Notes under the pieces: generated by a model
Database searches by the model: none
Seen by the model: the letters and a program-made list of their open reading frames with translations, nothing else
What the model was told of the DNA's origin: nothing
Shown: positions 1 to 10,600 of the stretch, one piece after another
How the letters are laid out: each line of letters starts with the position of its first letter
Position numbering within the stretch: position 1 is the first letter of the stretch
Source of the DNA: Atriophallophorus winterbourni
Taxonomy: Eukaryota; Platyhelminthes; Trematoda; Plagiorchiida; Microphallidae
DNA length: 64,000 bases
Direction of reading: 5' to 3'
Assembly: GCA_013407085.1 (NCBI GenBank)
Contig: JACCGJ010000589.1
Coordinates: forward strand, 1 to 64,000
Position numbers and translations under genes: made by a program

Positions 1-543
1 CGCCGACGCGATGTTGGATTACGCTTGAAGGGCAGAGTGTACCAGGCCACCGTACGAGCAGTTATACTGTATGGCTGCGAGACGTGGACGCTGCGACAAG
101 CTGATAGTCAACGATTATCGACGTTTGATCATCGCTGCCTGCGGAGTATAGCTCGTTTAAGCTGGCAACAGAAAGTCAAAAATGATGACGTCAGGAGGGC
201 AGTCCTCGGTGATCGCTCTGTGCCACTCTCCGATCATATATCAATGTGCCAGCTGAGATGGCTGGGGCACGTTCTCCGTATGGATGAGCGACGCCTTCCT
301 CGCCTAGCTCTCTTTGCTCTCGCCGGACCAGATTGGAAACGTCGCCGTGGCGGACAAAGGAATACCTGGCGGAAGACCCTCAAACGTCTAACAGCCCCAC
401 TAGCCATCGTGGGAACATCACGCTTACCCGGGTGGGGTCCGAAGGACCGTGAAGACATGTGGCTGACAACACTCAGTGTGATGGCACAAGAAAGGAACCA
501 GTGGCGAGAATCCTGCCGTGCTTGTGTTCCCGTTTATCAATGA
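1..543 (+). CDS. LINE endonuclease-reverse transcriptase, C-terminal fragment
   Basis: This open frame of about 180 codons enters from outside the window and ends at TGA 541-543. It contains no RT catalytic motif; it is the post-RT domain with the LYGCETW block near residue 25 and an HVLRMDE block near residue 98. It belongs to the LINE whose tail ends near 735. No start codon is assigned because the frame begins before base 1. Confidence 0.75.
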   Translation, partial: RRRDVGLRLKGRVYQATVRAVILYGCETWTLRQADSQRLSTFDHRCLRSIARLSWQQKVKNDDVRRAVLGDRSVPLSDHISMCQLRWLGHVLRMDERRLPRLALFALAGPDWKRRRGGQRNTWRKTLKRLTAPLAIVGTSRLPGWGPKDREDMWLTTLSVMAQERNQWRESCRACVPVYQ

Positions 544-735
544 CCCCCCCTCCCTTATTCCAAAAAGACAAAAAAAAGATCAAAAGCGGCATGTGTAAAC
601 AGACAGACAAAAAAAATCACCCTCTTTTTTTCTTTTTTTTCCTTTTTTTCTCTCATCATGTACCTTCTTCATGGTATACTTGTTGGCACACCGTCTGTAA
701 AGACTTGTGTGAAATAATAATAATAATAATAACTA
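1..735 (+). mobile_element. 3' end of an RTE/BovB-like LINE, cut by window start
   Basis: The reading frame is open from base 1 to a stop at 541-543 and encodes the C-terminal region that follows the reverse transcriptase of RTE-like LINEs. The block GRVYQATVRAVILYGCETW and the following FDHRCLRSIARLSW are typical of that region, as is the later RWLGHVLRMDE and the RRRGGQRNTWRKTLKRL segment. After the stop comes a T- and A-rich 3' untranslated region, then a short TAA microsatellite at about 716-731 that looks like the element's tail. The part upstream of the window is unknown, so activity cannot be judged. The clade assignment is from motif memory. Confidence 0.8.
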
Positions 736-1742
736 TACCCAAATACTAACCCTCTTAATAGATTTAAATTCGATCCTACCGTTATTCGCGGTTACTGTAA
801 TTCTGTCGACTGCTGCATACAAAGGATGTCATTTACTGTAATTCAGAGGAAGATCCCAATCATGCGACCATTTAATGACCTTTTCATTATCTCTCAACAA
901 ATCACCGTGGTCACTGGATCCAGTGAATTTCACATTATCAGCAAACATGTAGCAAGGATATGACAACTGCGATGTTAGATCATCGATGAAGATCGGAAAG
1001 AGTATTGGGTCTAATACTGAACCTTGTGGGACCACACTGATAACTGTTGCGAATTCAGAGGTAGTATCGCCTACACGGACCTGGAAGGATCTATCACGAA
1101 GAAATCTGGTTATCCAGTCGTGAAGCTTACCAGATATGCCTTTGGCCGCGAACTTCATCCCTAGGAACCTGTGACTAACCGAGTCGAACGCCTTACTAAA
1201 GTCTAAGTAAAAGATCTCTACCCGTCCGCCTTCATCTAGTGTCTTAGAAACTCGATCTAAAAAGCATAAAAGATTCGAGAGACACGACCTTCCTTTAAGA
1301 AAGCCATGTTGAACCGTGCTTAATGATGAATTGTGCACGAGGTGGCTGCACAATCGATCCCTGATAAGTCTCTCCAAGGTTTTACATAAAACACTAGTCA
1401 AGCTTACCGGTCGAAAATTCTTAACTATGTTTGCGCAACCTCCCTTTGGAATGGGTACGACAATGGCTTTCTTCCAGTCATCTGGTAGGATGCCTTTACA
1501 GAACGATTCGTTATATAACTCACATAGAGGCTCTGCTAGTACATTAGATATTTCCTTTACAATTTCAGGATGCACATCGTCAGGTCCGGCAGATATTGCA
1601 CCATCTCTGGCGAGATCGAGATATCCGACATTTCGGCGCATAAAGCAGATGAACGGGAAACGTCTCCTCTGTAAACCGAATGGTACTGAGCGGCGAGAAG
1701 AACAGCTTTACGTTCATCTTCATTTTCAGTCGATCCTCCCAT
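736..1742 (-). mobile_element. CR1-like LINE fragment with FADN active site (copy 1)
   Basis: The minus strand encodes a CR1/jockey-type reverse transcriptase fragment nearly identical to the copy at 18150-19850. Recognisable RT blocks are NFRPVSLTSVLCKTLERL, QHGFLKGRSC, YLDFSKAFD and VPQGSVLDPILF. The catalytic FADD box reads FADN, with the Asn codon at 934-936 on the minus strand. Its right edge is near 1742, where similarity to the sister copy stops and repeat B begins. Its left edge abuts the tail of the LINE at 1-735. The region after the RT is missing, so this copy is dead. Confidence 0.85.
829..1641 (-). pseudogene. CR1 reverse transcriptase fragment (FADN)
   Basis: The open frame of 270 codons covers the finger and palm domains of a CR1-type RT. 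Order of motifs: PDDVHPEIVKE near residue 21, NFRPVSLTSV near 75, YLDFSKAFDSV near 145, VPQGSVL near 210 and MFADNVKF near 233. It ends at an in-frame TGA just after the LNYSK block, where the sister copy reads on, so this copy has a further nonsense change. It lacks the endonuclease. Confidence 0.8.
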
Positions 1743-2335
1743 CATCATCATCAAAGCCAGCAATACACCGGTAGCACGTACCGAATGCTTAACTGCCATA
1801 CAACCCTGAAAAAGTAAAATCCTAAAAGATGGGGAAGGGTGGGACTTAAATTGCTACGGCTTCTATAGAAGAGTAAGCACAAACAAACTGGGATGAGGTG
1901 CCTACACCTCGAATGGAACATGCATTCAAAAAAGTTTCGTGAACGAGTAGAGCAACATCAGCACGGCAGCTTCCTTGTGGCTTTCACTGTCATGCATCAT
2001 AACAAGCTTTTCTCGTCACTCCGCTTGACAACATACAAGGTTATGCAAACACTCCAAGAAGATGCTTAGTGCAAGATCGCCATTGAACACGGTTTCGGGG
2101 CATATCCTGAAGCGTAACTAACCATTGCGATATATGATCGCGGGGACACTTGCCTAGAAGACTCGCTGGCCGACTTTGGAAAAATTATATTAAGGGTTTT
2201 GAACTGCATGCCTGTGACGGTTTGGCCCCCGAGATTTACGCCAATCAGGATGTGGGAGTCGCAAAAAGATCTGTTTCGGAAGTCGATGGTCCGCTCCGAA
2301 AACAACCTCAGCCAGCGTACCTATCCAAGGGTGTT
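1743..2335 (+). repeat. Interspersed repeat B, long copy
   Basis: This stretch shares long blocks with 13236-13560 and 15786-15950. The shared landmarks are a head with GCTTAACTGCCATACAACC, a block CCTAAAAGATGGGGAAGGG, and a later block around AGAGCAACATCAGCACGGCAG. The open frames inside look like chance. Its biological type is not recognised; it could be part of an LTR element or an untranslated region of an unrecognised transposon. Confidence 0.55.
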
Positions 2336-2509
2336 TGATCTGTTTCTCTATATCAACATTACTACCCATTACATGAGGCTCATAACGATTGTGTATATTT
2401 GGCTTTGTTTATGTAAACAATTTGTTAATTATCGATCATACTTAGTGTGCTTTTGATATCCATGAATAAATCATTTATTTATTTATATTTATGACATCCA
2501 TGCACGAAT

Positions 2510-3340
2510 GATCAGACTGCTTGCTCCTAGATTAGCTGCGCTGATCACAGAACGTTTTAGAACTTCCCTCAGACTGGGCACCCTACCTTTAGACTGGAGA
2601 ACAGCCGTTGTAATGCCCATCCATTAGTAAGAAGCTTCTTCCGCGGTCACAAATTACCGCCGATTTGCTTTCTTAGTGTACTATGTGAGGTTGTGTACAG
2701 GTTGATCAGCGACGAAATTCATGGATACCTATTCGAACTTTCTCTACTGAATTCCGTACAACACTGATTCCTATAACTTCGGTCATGTCTAACTAAATTG
2801 TGCTTTCTACACGAGGTCACTAAGTGGATGAATGATGGTATAGCCGTAGAAGTCTTCTATCTTGACTTTGCAATCATTCAACCACAGGCTCTGGATTCTC
2901 AAACTCTCTGACGCAAGACTATCAGGAGACCTACTGTGATTGGTTCACGCATTCCTGAGTGACCGTTCATTTAATGCCAGGTTAGATGATGCATACTCCT
3001 CATGTCCGCACATGACCAGTGGGTTTCCCAAGGGCTCAGTCTTGAGGCCCTTACTGTTCCTCATCTTAATTGATGATGTAGCTAATCAACTGAGCTCACC
3101 ATGTTATATGTTTGCTGAGGACGTAAAATTGTCGGTAGGTCGGATATATGCGATCTGCTAAATGACGTAGAAGCTGTTGAATGCGACTTTCCTCTTAACC
3201 TAGCGAAGAGTCACTTGCTCTGTACCCTGGCTGGTAACATGATTGTCTCTACGACATCAGTCCACTTAGAGTAAAAGTAGACTAGGGATACATGTTCTAT
3301 CACACGCCCTTTCCCGAACTCTCTTTTACGCTAAGTACAT
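2510..3340 (+). mobile_element. Decayed CR1-like LINE reverse transcriptase
   Basis: Fragments of a CR1 RT read on the plus strand in several frames. The best open piece, 2940-3161, contains FPKGSVLRPLLFLILIDDV followed by CYMFAEDVKLS, where the canonical FADD is FAED. Upstream, around 2580-2630, comes the LDWRTAVVMPIH-like block that precedes RT motif 1. Many stops and frameshifts separate these pieces, so it is a relic related to the FADN family. Confidence 0.7.
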
Positions 3341-3424
3341 AGAGACTACCATTTTGCAGCTATTCATTACCTTTTTCATTTTGCAATTATCTATCCGTTA
3401 TCTGTACCCCAACCTTGTCTAAAG

Positions 3425-3662
3425 TGCACGGATGTGCAATCGTGCAGCACTTTGGTGCTACGCAGCTCACTCCGTGCTAAATTGATTTGCCACCGGTAGT
3501 GAGCTGCATACGAGTACACGCTGGATTCTCACCGCTATTGCTATTTTCCTTCCTCTTATCTGTCCAGGCTTGGGCAACCTGACAGTATCTTAGCCCACGT
3601 GCAGTCTCTGACTGTGCGGCACTGCCTCGATCAGGCTTGTGCTTTCATACATATGCATACAA
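3425..3662 (-). repeat. Interspersed repeat A (complete copy)
   Basis: Minus-oriented copy of a roughly 230-bp repeat found about eleven times in this window. Read on the minus strand it begins with a head containing GCCTGATC...GGC-type hairpin sequence, then GACTGCACGTGGGCTAAGAT, then a purine-rich spacer, then a block CAGCTCACTACCGGTGGC, and ends with AGTGCTGCACGATTGCAC. It contains no open frame of interest. Confidence 0.7.
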
Positions 3663-3975
3663 GGCAATATCATCAGCATAGTCCAGGTCCATAACCCGCC
3701 CATCTGGAAGGAGCTTAACACCACCCGTGGAGAAACTACTGAGAGCACTCCAGAGGACGTCCTCGATGGCGAAATTAAAATAGAACGGGGAGATTGGACA
3801 GCCTTGTCTTACAAACGCAGTAGTGCTGAATGGCATTGAAAGCCTATCGTACGCCCTTACCCTCCCTAACGAGTGTGCGTATAGGTCCTTTAGGATGGCG
3901 ACATACTTCGATGGGATTCCATTGCGAAGTAAGCAGTTCCATAGGGCGGATCTGTCAACTGCTTTTAATTCACAT
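3640..3975 (-). mobile_element. RTE/L1-type reverse transcriptase fragment
   Basis: The minus strand reads through RT palm motifs: a block RNGIPSKYVAILKDLYAHS, then VRQGCPISPFYFNFAIEDV and then DLDYADDIALYAY. The YADD catalytic box is intact. It differs from the CR1 elements nearby (R-Q-G-C-P-I-S rather than P-Q-G-S-V-L), so it is a different LINE lineage. It is an isolated fragment, with its ends lost in repeat A and in the region before TGS1. Confidence 0.75.
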
Positions 3976-4190
3976 TAAGTTTTCACCTTCTTTGCCACCC
4001 ATGACCGTTCATTTTTTTCTCAAAATTTAATTCTGTAATTTCATTATAGATTATTTTTTGAAAAGATTGCTTTCTATGGATCTTGATCACATTCGACATT
4101 TGGGTACTTTGTCTTTGGGCTTCAACGACTGTTCTGTAAGGATTTTGTTCACTCGATCGTTTCTCGCGTGAGTTTTCAAATGATCGTTTT

Positions 4191-4640
4191 ATGCAACATA
4201 GTGACCAATTCAAGGGCTATTCTCACCGAAAAAAGAAAACAGTCTCCGTAAAACGAAAATCTTGTCTCAATCAGTGTTCCCCTGCGAGTATTTATCCACC
4301 TCACACACCAGAAAAAGAAATTGAAAATCCCAAACTTCCAGAAACAAAAGTCACTTCGTTACCCAAACGTTCTACCCGCTATTACTCCTCCGTTGCGTAC
4401 ACGCTGAGTTTGCTCTCTCGGAGTGCCGAGTCGTCAACTTCCGAAAATGATAATGATTCTGAGCATGTTCCGTCCTCTCCCATCTCGAATAAAACGGCAG
4501 TGAATCGCAATCATGTCGTAACCCACTCCCAATCTGTTCATGCCGTTGAAGGCCTCCCGAACTTTCCCTCGCTATCTGACGACGATGCTGACCTATGTGC
4601 GAAACTTCGTCTTCTTGGTTTGCCCACTTCCTTTGGACGC
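4191..4640 (+). CDS. TGS1: TGS1 exon 1 (N-terminal region)
   Basis: 150 codons in one frame, phase 0 at the donor CGC|GTAAGC. The exon is basic and Ser/Pro-rich at first, then acidic (DDDADLCAKLRLLGLPTSFGR). That last segment corresponds to the conserved acidic plus LGLPxxFG motif of the animal TGS1 N-terminus. The residues before it are not recognisably conserved. Confidence 0.75.
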
Positions 4641-7600
4641 GTAAGCTTTGCACAGGTTCATTGTATGAACTATTTTGTAGATCAAGCATGTTAGGCCGCG
4701 CGGCGATTTTCATGACAGGTAAGTTAACTTTCGCGGTCATCCGCGCTAAAAATCAACTTGTCAAAAGTAAACCGCATGCTTTGTTGCTAACCGTGATTAT
4801 TTTATTATCATCGTATAAAAATAATTCCCACCCGCTTCATGAAGATCTTCTTCAAGGAATTGTTCAAAACACATCATACTCTACTCTAGGACGTCTTCAT
4901 ATCTGAGTTCATTTATCCCATTTGCTTCACGATAGCTTTGTCAAAGGGAACGATTACGGTCGAATTTTTCTCTGTAATATCATATGCGCATGTTCTGCGA
5001 ATATTTTTCCTTTGGGTGCAATGTGTACAGTGTTCGTTCAGTGTTTTTTATAACTAGTTTGAAGCGGAAATGTCAAAAATTTTCGATTAAATCTTTGTCC
5101 TTCTCATTCTCATCATTATGGACAGCATAAGACCGTTTGCAAGTACCATGTACATAACTGATATATAACCATGGCACAATAAAATCCAATAGATAAGGGT
5201 GGGTGTAACTGAAATAGATAATAAACCTCTAGAATATTATATATGTATGACATCACAATCCTGATCCAGGCAAAGTGCCTCACAGTCGGAGACTGCACGT
5301 GGGCTAAGATACTGTCAGGCTGCCCAGGCCTAAGCAGGTATGGTATGAAAGCACAATCCTGATCCAGGCAAAGTGCCTCACAGCCAGAGACTGCACGTGG
5401 GCTAGGATACTGTCAGGCTGCTTAGGCCTAGACAGATATGAGGGGGGAATAGAAATAGAAATGGTAGTGCAACTCCAGCATGCAGCGCACTACCTTTGGC
5501 CAATCAATTTAGCACGATGTTAGCCGTACAGCACAGAAATGCTGCACGATTGCACATCCGTGAACCCTGGACAGACAAGAGGAAAGAAAAGAGCAATAAC
5601 AGTGAGACTCCAGTGTATGCTCGCATGCAGCTCACTACCGGTGGCAAATCAATTTAGCCCGGCGTTAGCTGCGTAGCACGGAAGTGCTGCACGATTACAC
5701 GGGAATATTACGAACAGACGTGCCCACTCCTTGAATCAGACACGTATTCAATCAAGTGTTGCATACCAGTAGAGCAACATCAGCAGAACAACTTCCTTGC
5801 GGCTTTCATTGTCTTGCGTCACAACAATCTTCCCTGTTTTTTCGTCATATCTCTCTAGGCCTGGGCAACCTGACAGTATCTTCGCCCACGTTTAGTCTCT
5901 GACTCTGCGGCACTTTGCCTGGATCAGGCTTGTGCTCTCATAGCATACCATACAATCTTTCTCAACTTAGTGGACATTGCTTGTCTTAAACCATGCTTTC
6001 AATACTGTTTGCCTAATGTAATTAATATTACATATTCCCTTATCGATTCAACTTACGCTTTCTGCCTTCCTGTTAGACATGAAATGTGCGAAAAATCAAT
6101 CGACGAACGGCTGTTATTGTTTGCACAAGAACTGTCCACCGATGTGTCCACGTCAACTCGTAGACGTTCCAAAAGTTGCTCGTGTGAGTGTCCTCTATTT
6201 TAACCATTGTGTCAATTTCCCGTTATTCATGCTCTTGTATTTTGGCGAAGTAGTCTGAAGTGTCCTCGCTATTCGGTATTTGACGAGGAATTTTAACTGA
6301 TGAAGAAAACCATTTATTTGCCTGAAACATCAGTATGGCCATGAGTGTGTTCATCCTCATGATACGTACTCCTGTATTTCTCGATCGTGGAAGCACATGA
6401 CGAATTGCCACTTTTCTCAGTCGTGCTAGCGGTCTTATCAAGATCAAGGGATCATACATTTTAACTGAAGATAGTGTGTATGTATCGCAAGCCTGATCCG
6501 GTCAAAGTGCCGCACAGTCATAGACTGTACGTGGGCTAAGATACTGCAGGTTGCCCAGGCCTAGACTGATATGGGAAAGGAAAATAGCAATGGCAGTGAG
6601 ACTCCAGCGTGTTTCAGCATGCAACTCTACCGGTAGCAAGTCAGTTCAGCACGGTGTTAGCTGCACAGCACTGAAGTGCTGCACGATTGCACCTCCTTGC
6701 AACTCTGAAGATAGTTTGTGCCACCAGTTTTAGAAAGTCCATCTACATTCGTTGCCTTGGCTATCCCCATTATATTCATTATCATCAACATTGACAGCAT
6801 TACACTCGTACCAAATACCGAGTGCTTAGCTGCCCTTTTAGACAGTATATCCGCTTTATACTATATTTTGTCTTAAGTACTAAGTTTAGTAACATGGTTT
6901 CTAAGTGTTCGAGAGCTCCCCCATGTGGTTTCGGTGCTGGTCCACTGCTCTTTTACTCTGATGCCTTCAATTTGCTTCGTCTCGTTTATCTAGTCAACTT
7001 TTGGTTTCTTAAACTGTCCCGCGTTTCTTTATTCAGCTCCAAAAAGCCATGAATTGAATCTGAAGTCTTGGAGCAGTTGTTTGGATCTGGACGGATATAA
7101 TCGTGCGGTGATCAAACAGTTTTGCAATACAATTGAGCTCTCGTGTAGTTTCGTGCAGTCTGTGTACGTTTATCATCATTGTATTTCGTTCTTTAGCGTA
7201 ATGATGCATCGTTTTACAATTTTCTCCCGGATGCGCTTAAATAATTGAGTGTTTTTTCTATTACCACCTCACGCAAACCTTGCTGTTAATTGTTCTCCCT
7301 CAATGGTTCAACGGAGACGCTAAAACTGCTTGACAAATGGTTGAAAGCAAGGGGAACTTATTCAACCTCTGGATTTTTGTAGCATCATCATGTTGTCATT
7401 AGTTCGACCAATCTGGTTCCTGCTAGCGCGGTCGAACATTGCGATAAAAGGGTTGCGTTTAAAATGGAACTGTGATATTTCCCTCGCACACACCCCAAGA
7501 CCAGTTTCCTGCTGTTTGCGCCCATCAGGTAGGGACGGTACGATCAGGATCCGCATACCTTTGCAACAGTTTGCACCTCACTGAAGCTCAAGTTAACGGG

Positions 7601-10600
7601 TAATTATTGTGCGAATAAGACTTGGGCTCTGATAAAGATGAATAACGTCGTCTGAAAGTCTTCGACAACGGCACCCTTGCTGGAGTTGACTGGCATCATC
7701 AGATATGAGATTCAGCTATCCAAATAGACTTTCGTAAGCGACGTTAGAGTGCACAGACTTGGCTGGTTGTGTCATCTTTTACAACTTGGTAAGCATCGAT
7801 TTTCATATACATTTTTTGTTCCTCCTAACTCGGAATGACGTTATCGTTAAGCCGACCATACTATAGCTTGGCTCAATCAGGTAGAGGCCTTGATATCTAA
7901 ATAGTCTTTAGTCGGGGTGGCCTGTCTCCATCGCTCAGGCAATGCTTGAATCGACTTCCTTATGACTGCATACTCAGAGATTTAGTGCGCCCTTCAAATC
8001 GACCGTCCTCAAATTAATCTTTCAACACTTTTCTTATTTTAGACCATGTTTATTCATTTATTCGTATTCGTTTTGTTTCATAATTTTGTGCTGTAAGCAA
8101 TTTAAAAGATAAATTGTACTGATGTAAATCGGTGAGAGCTAAATGTATGTATGTATGAAAGCACAAGCCTGATCCAGGCAAAGTGCCGTACAGTCAGAGA
8201 CTGCACGTGGGCTGAGATACTGTCAGGTTGCCCAAGCCTAGACATGGTTATTGTTTATACGACAAAAACAAGGTGACCGTGTGAAGATCCAGATTAGTTC
8301 CTGGGGTAGTGCATAGTGAGACCGATTGAAATTCGTTGTCATGAGCGAGTCAGACGTTTTGAATGCAGTGAAGAAATGTTGGATGAGGCGACCTCACCCA
8401 AGACACATGCGACCTCGGTAATGTCCTTATCCGGACAGTGCGGAAGCATGTTGTGACATGTTGTAACCTTACGTGTCAACGCCCTTATCCGAATATGCGT
8501 TGTCTTACTCTGCACGGCCGGGGTGGTTTTGGGGATAAGCTCCCAATTCCAAAAATGCTCCAATGGCCTGCGTCTCATATAGCCTCTGACAACCAAGTCC
8601 AGCTCCTGGCCTGCACGCGTGGTCCTGTGTGACCCGGCGGAACTGCTTCTACTGACAGGAGAAAGGGCGAAGGCGGCTGACTGGCGCCTCAAAACCAGCA
8701 TGCTTCGGGCAGGTGGAGCTCGTTAGTCCATGAAGGCGGCCCACCTAGGGGAAGGAAAACCCTTATCTCAAACCTCCACTGCCTTGTGGCTACATCCATT
8801 CATGGAAAAGGCTTCAGGAGTCAACCTCGAGGAAAAATCCGGAGCCGGAGTCCCGTTAGGCAGTCCGAAGTTTATTCAACTTCGTCCTGCCAGCTCCTGC
8901 GACGGCATCGTTGTCCAAACGTATCAGCCTAGCTGTTCCTTTGGTTCCAGTGGTGCCGTGGAGAGGGAGCACTTGCTGCATGGGCAACAGCTAGTTCTCC
9001 ATATTGAACTGCCCTGGCGTACATCACAACGCACCAATGGAGAGGACACTCCATTCCGCTTCTACGGAAAATAACACGGGAAGCAGCAGATACCGGTTAA
9101 AAGCTATGGCTCGACTGGCGTAGAGCTAAGCGCCTGGGGCTGCTTTCGACGGTGGGAGAGACTTCCAGGTCTCATTGGACGGCTACCGCCCGCCTCAAGC
9201 TGGGCAGCCCCCAGTCAATAAGGTGCCGTCTCGCCACGGTCTGCTATCCTCATTGGGTGCATGGGGATTAGGAATCAACCGACAAGCAGACTGTATTTTT
9301 CCGCACCAGCGAATCGAAATACCAAACAACAAATGTCAGTTCTGAACTTGGAACCTGGAACGTCCGGTCCATGCTTCCAGGATTTCATGACGACGTCTCG
9401 AATATCAGAGGCGTTAGAAAGTCCGCCGTGATTAACAACGAGCTAAAGAGGCTGAATGTCGACGTGGCTGCCCTACAAGAGACGCGCTTACCAGACACTG
9501 GTAAGGTAACAGAAAGTGATTACACATTCTTTTGGAGAGGAAGAGGTTCCGATGAGCCTCGACTGCATGGAGTTGGGTTTGCCGTGCGAAACGACATATT
9601 AAAAGCAACAGAACCGAGCAGCAGCGGGAGCGAACGGATTTGGACCTAAATCTGAGGTGCATTACTGGTACCATTACGTTGGTCAACGTTTATGCACCGA
9701 CGCTCTCTGCGACGCCTGCTGAAAAAGACGCTTTTTATCATAACCTCACAGCCGTCCTGAAAAACGTACCACAGAAAAACTGTGTAGTGGTATTGGGTGA
9801 TTTCAATGCCAGAGTTGGTGCAGATTACGAGTCTTGGCAAAACTGTCTCGGAAGGTTCGGCGTAGGTAAAACCAATGAAAATGGGCAACGCCTTTTAGAA
9901 TTGTGCACACAGTTCAATCTTTGTGTCAGTAACACTTTCTTTCAAACAAAACCACAGCATAAAGTCTCTTGGAAGCATCCTCGCTCTAAGCATTGGCATC
10001 AGCTTGATCTTATTCTTGTTAAGCGTACTAATATAGGAAGCGTGCTCCTCACTAGATCATATCAAAGCGCAGACTGCGACACTGATCATTCACTGGTCTG
10101 TGCAAAACTGAAGCTCCCCCACACGAGATTTCACCGCACCAAATTGTCTGCTAAGCCTGGGATAGACGTCACTCGCATGTGCGAACCTAATCTAACTGCG
10201 AGATTCGCAAAAGCCGTCACGGACGAGTTCAACAAGACAACCTTACTTGAATGTGCTTCAGAAAACTGGGAATCGATAAAAAGCTGCATATGCCGAGTCG
10301 CACTTTCCACTTTCGGTCCGAAGAAAGCTTGAACGAGCCACTGGTTCGAAGCAAACGCTTCTGAGATGACTGCTGTGCTGGATGAGAAACGCTCAGCATT
10401 CTTGAGGTTCAAAGGTATGCCAACAGATGAAAACTTACGTCTTCTAAGAGCAGCTAGAAATAAGGTCCAACAGACTGCAAGGCGTTGTGCAAACGACTAT
10501 TGGACTGAAGTTAGCCTCAATATCCAAAAATCTGCGGATACCGGCAATTTTCACGGTATGTATGATGGGATCAAGAGAGCCATTGGCCCAAACAAACTTA

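Noticed and set aside
459..749. 96-codon frame over the LINE 3' end
   Set aside because: It reads the low-complexity poly-A/poly-T tail of the LINE as Lys and Phe runs.
829..1641. Host gene encoding a reverse-transcriptase-like protein
   Set aside because: A near-identical copy lies at 18155-19252 and the motifs are those of CR1 LINEs; these are transposon remains.
5244..5566. Hammerhead ribozyme in repeat A
   Set aside because: Some fluke SINEs carry hammerheads, so I looked for CTGATGA followed by a stem and GAAA. Repeat A has CTGATCC and lacks the conserved core.
6822..7052. 77-codon plus-strand frame before TGS1 exon 4
   Set aside because: It runs through the acceptor site into a different frame from the exon; only the last bases overlap the true exon. 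It is intron read-through.
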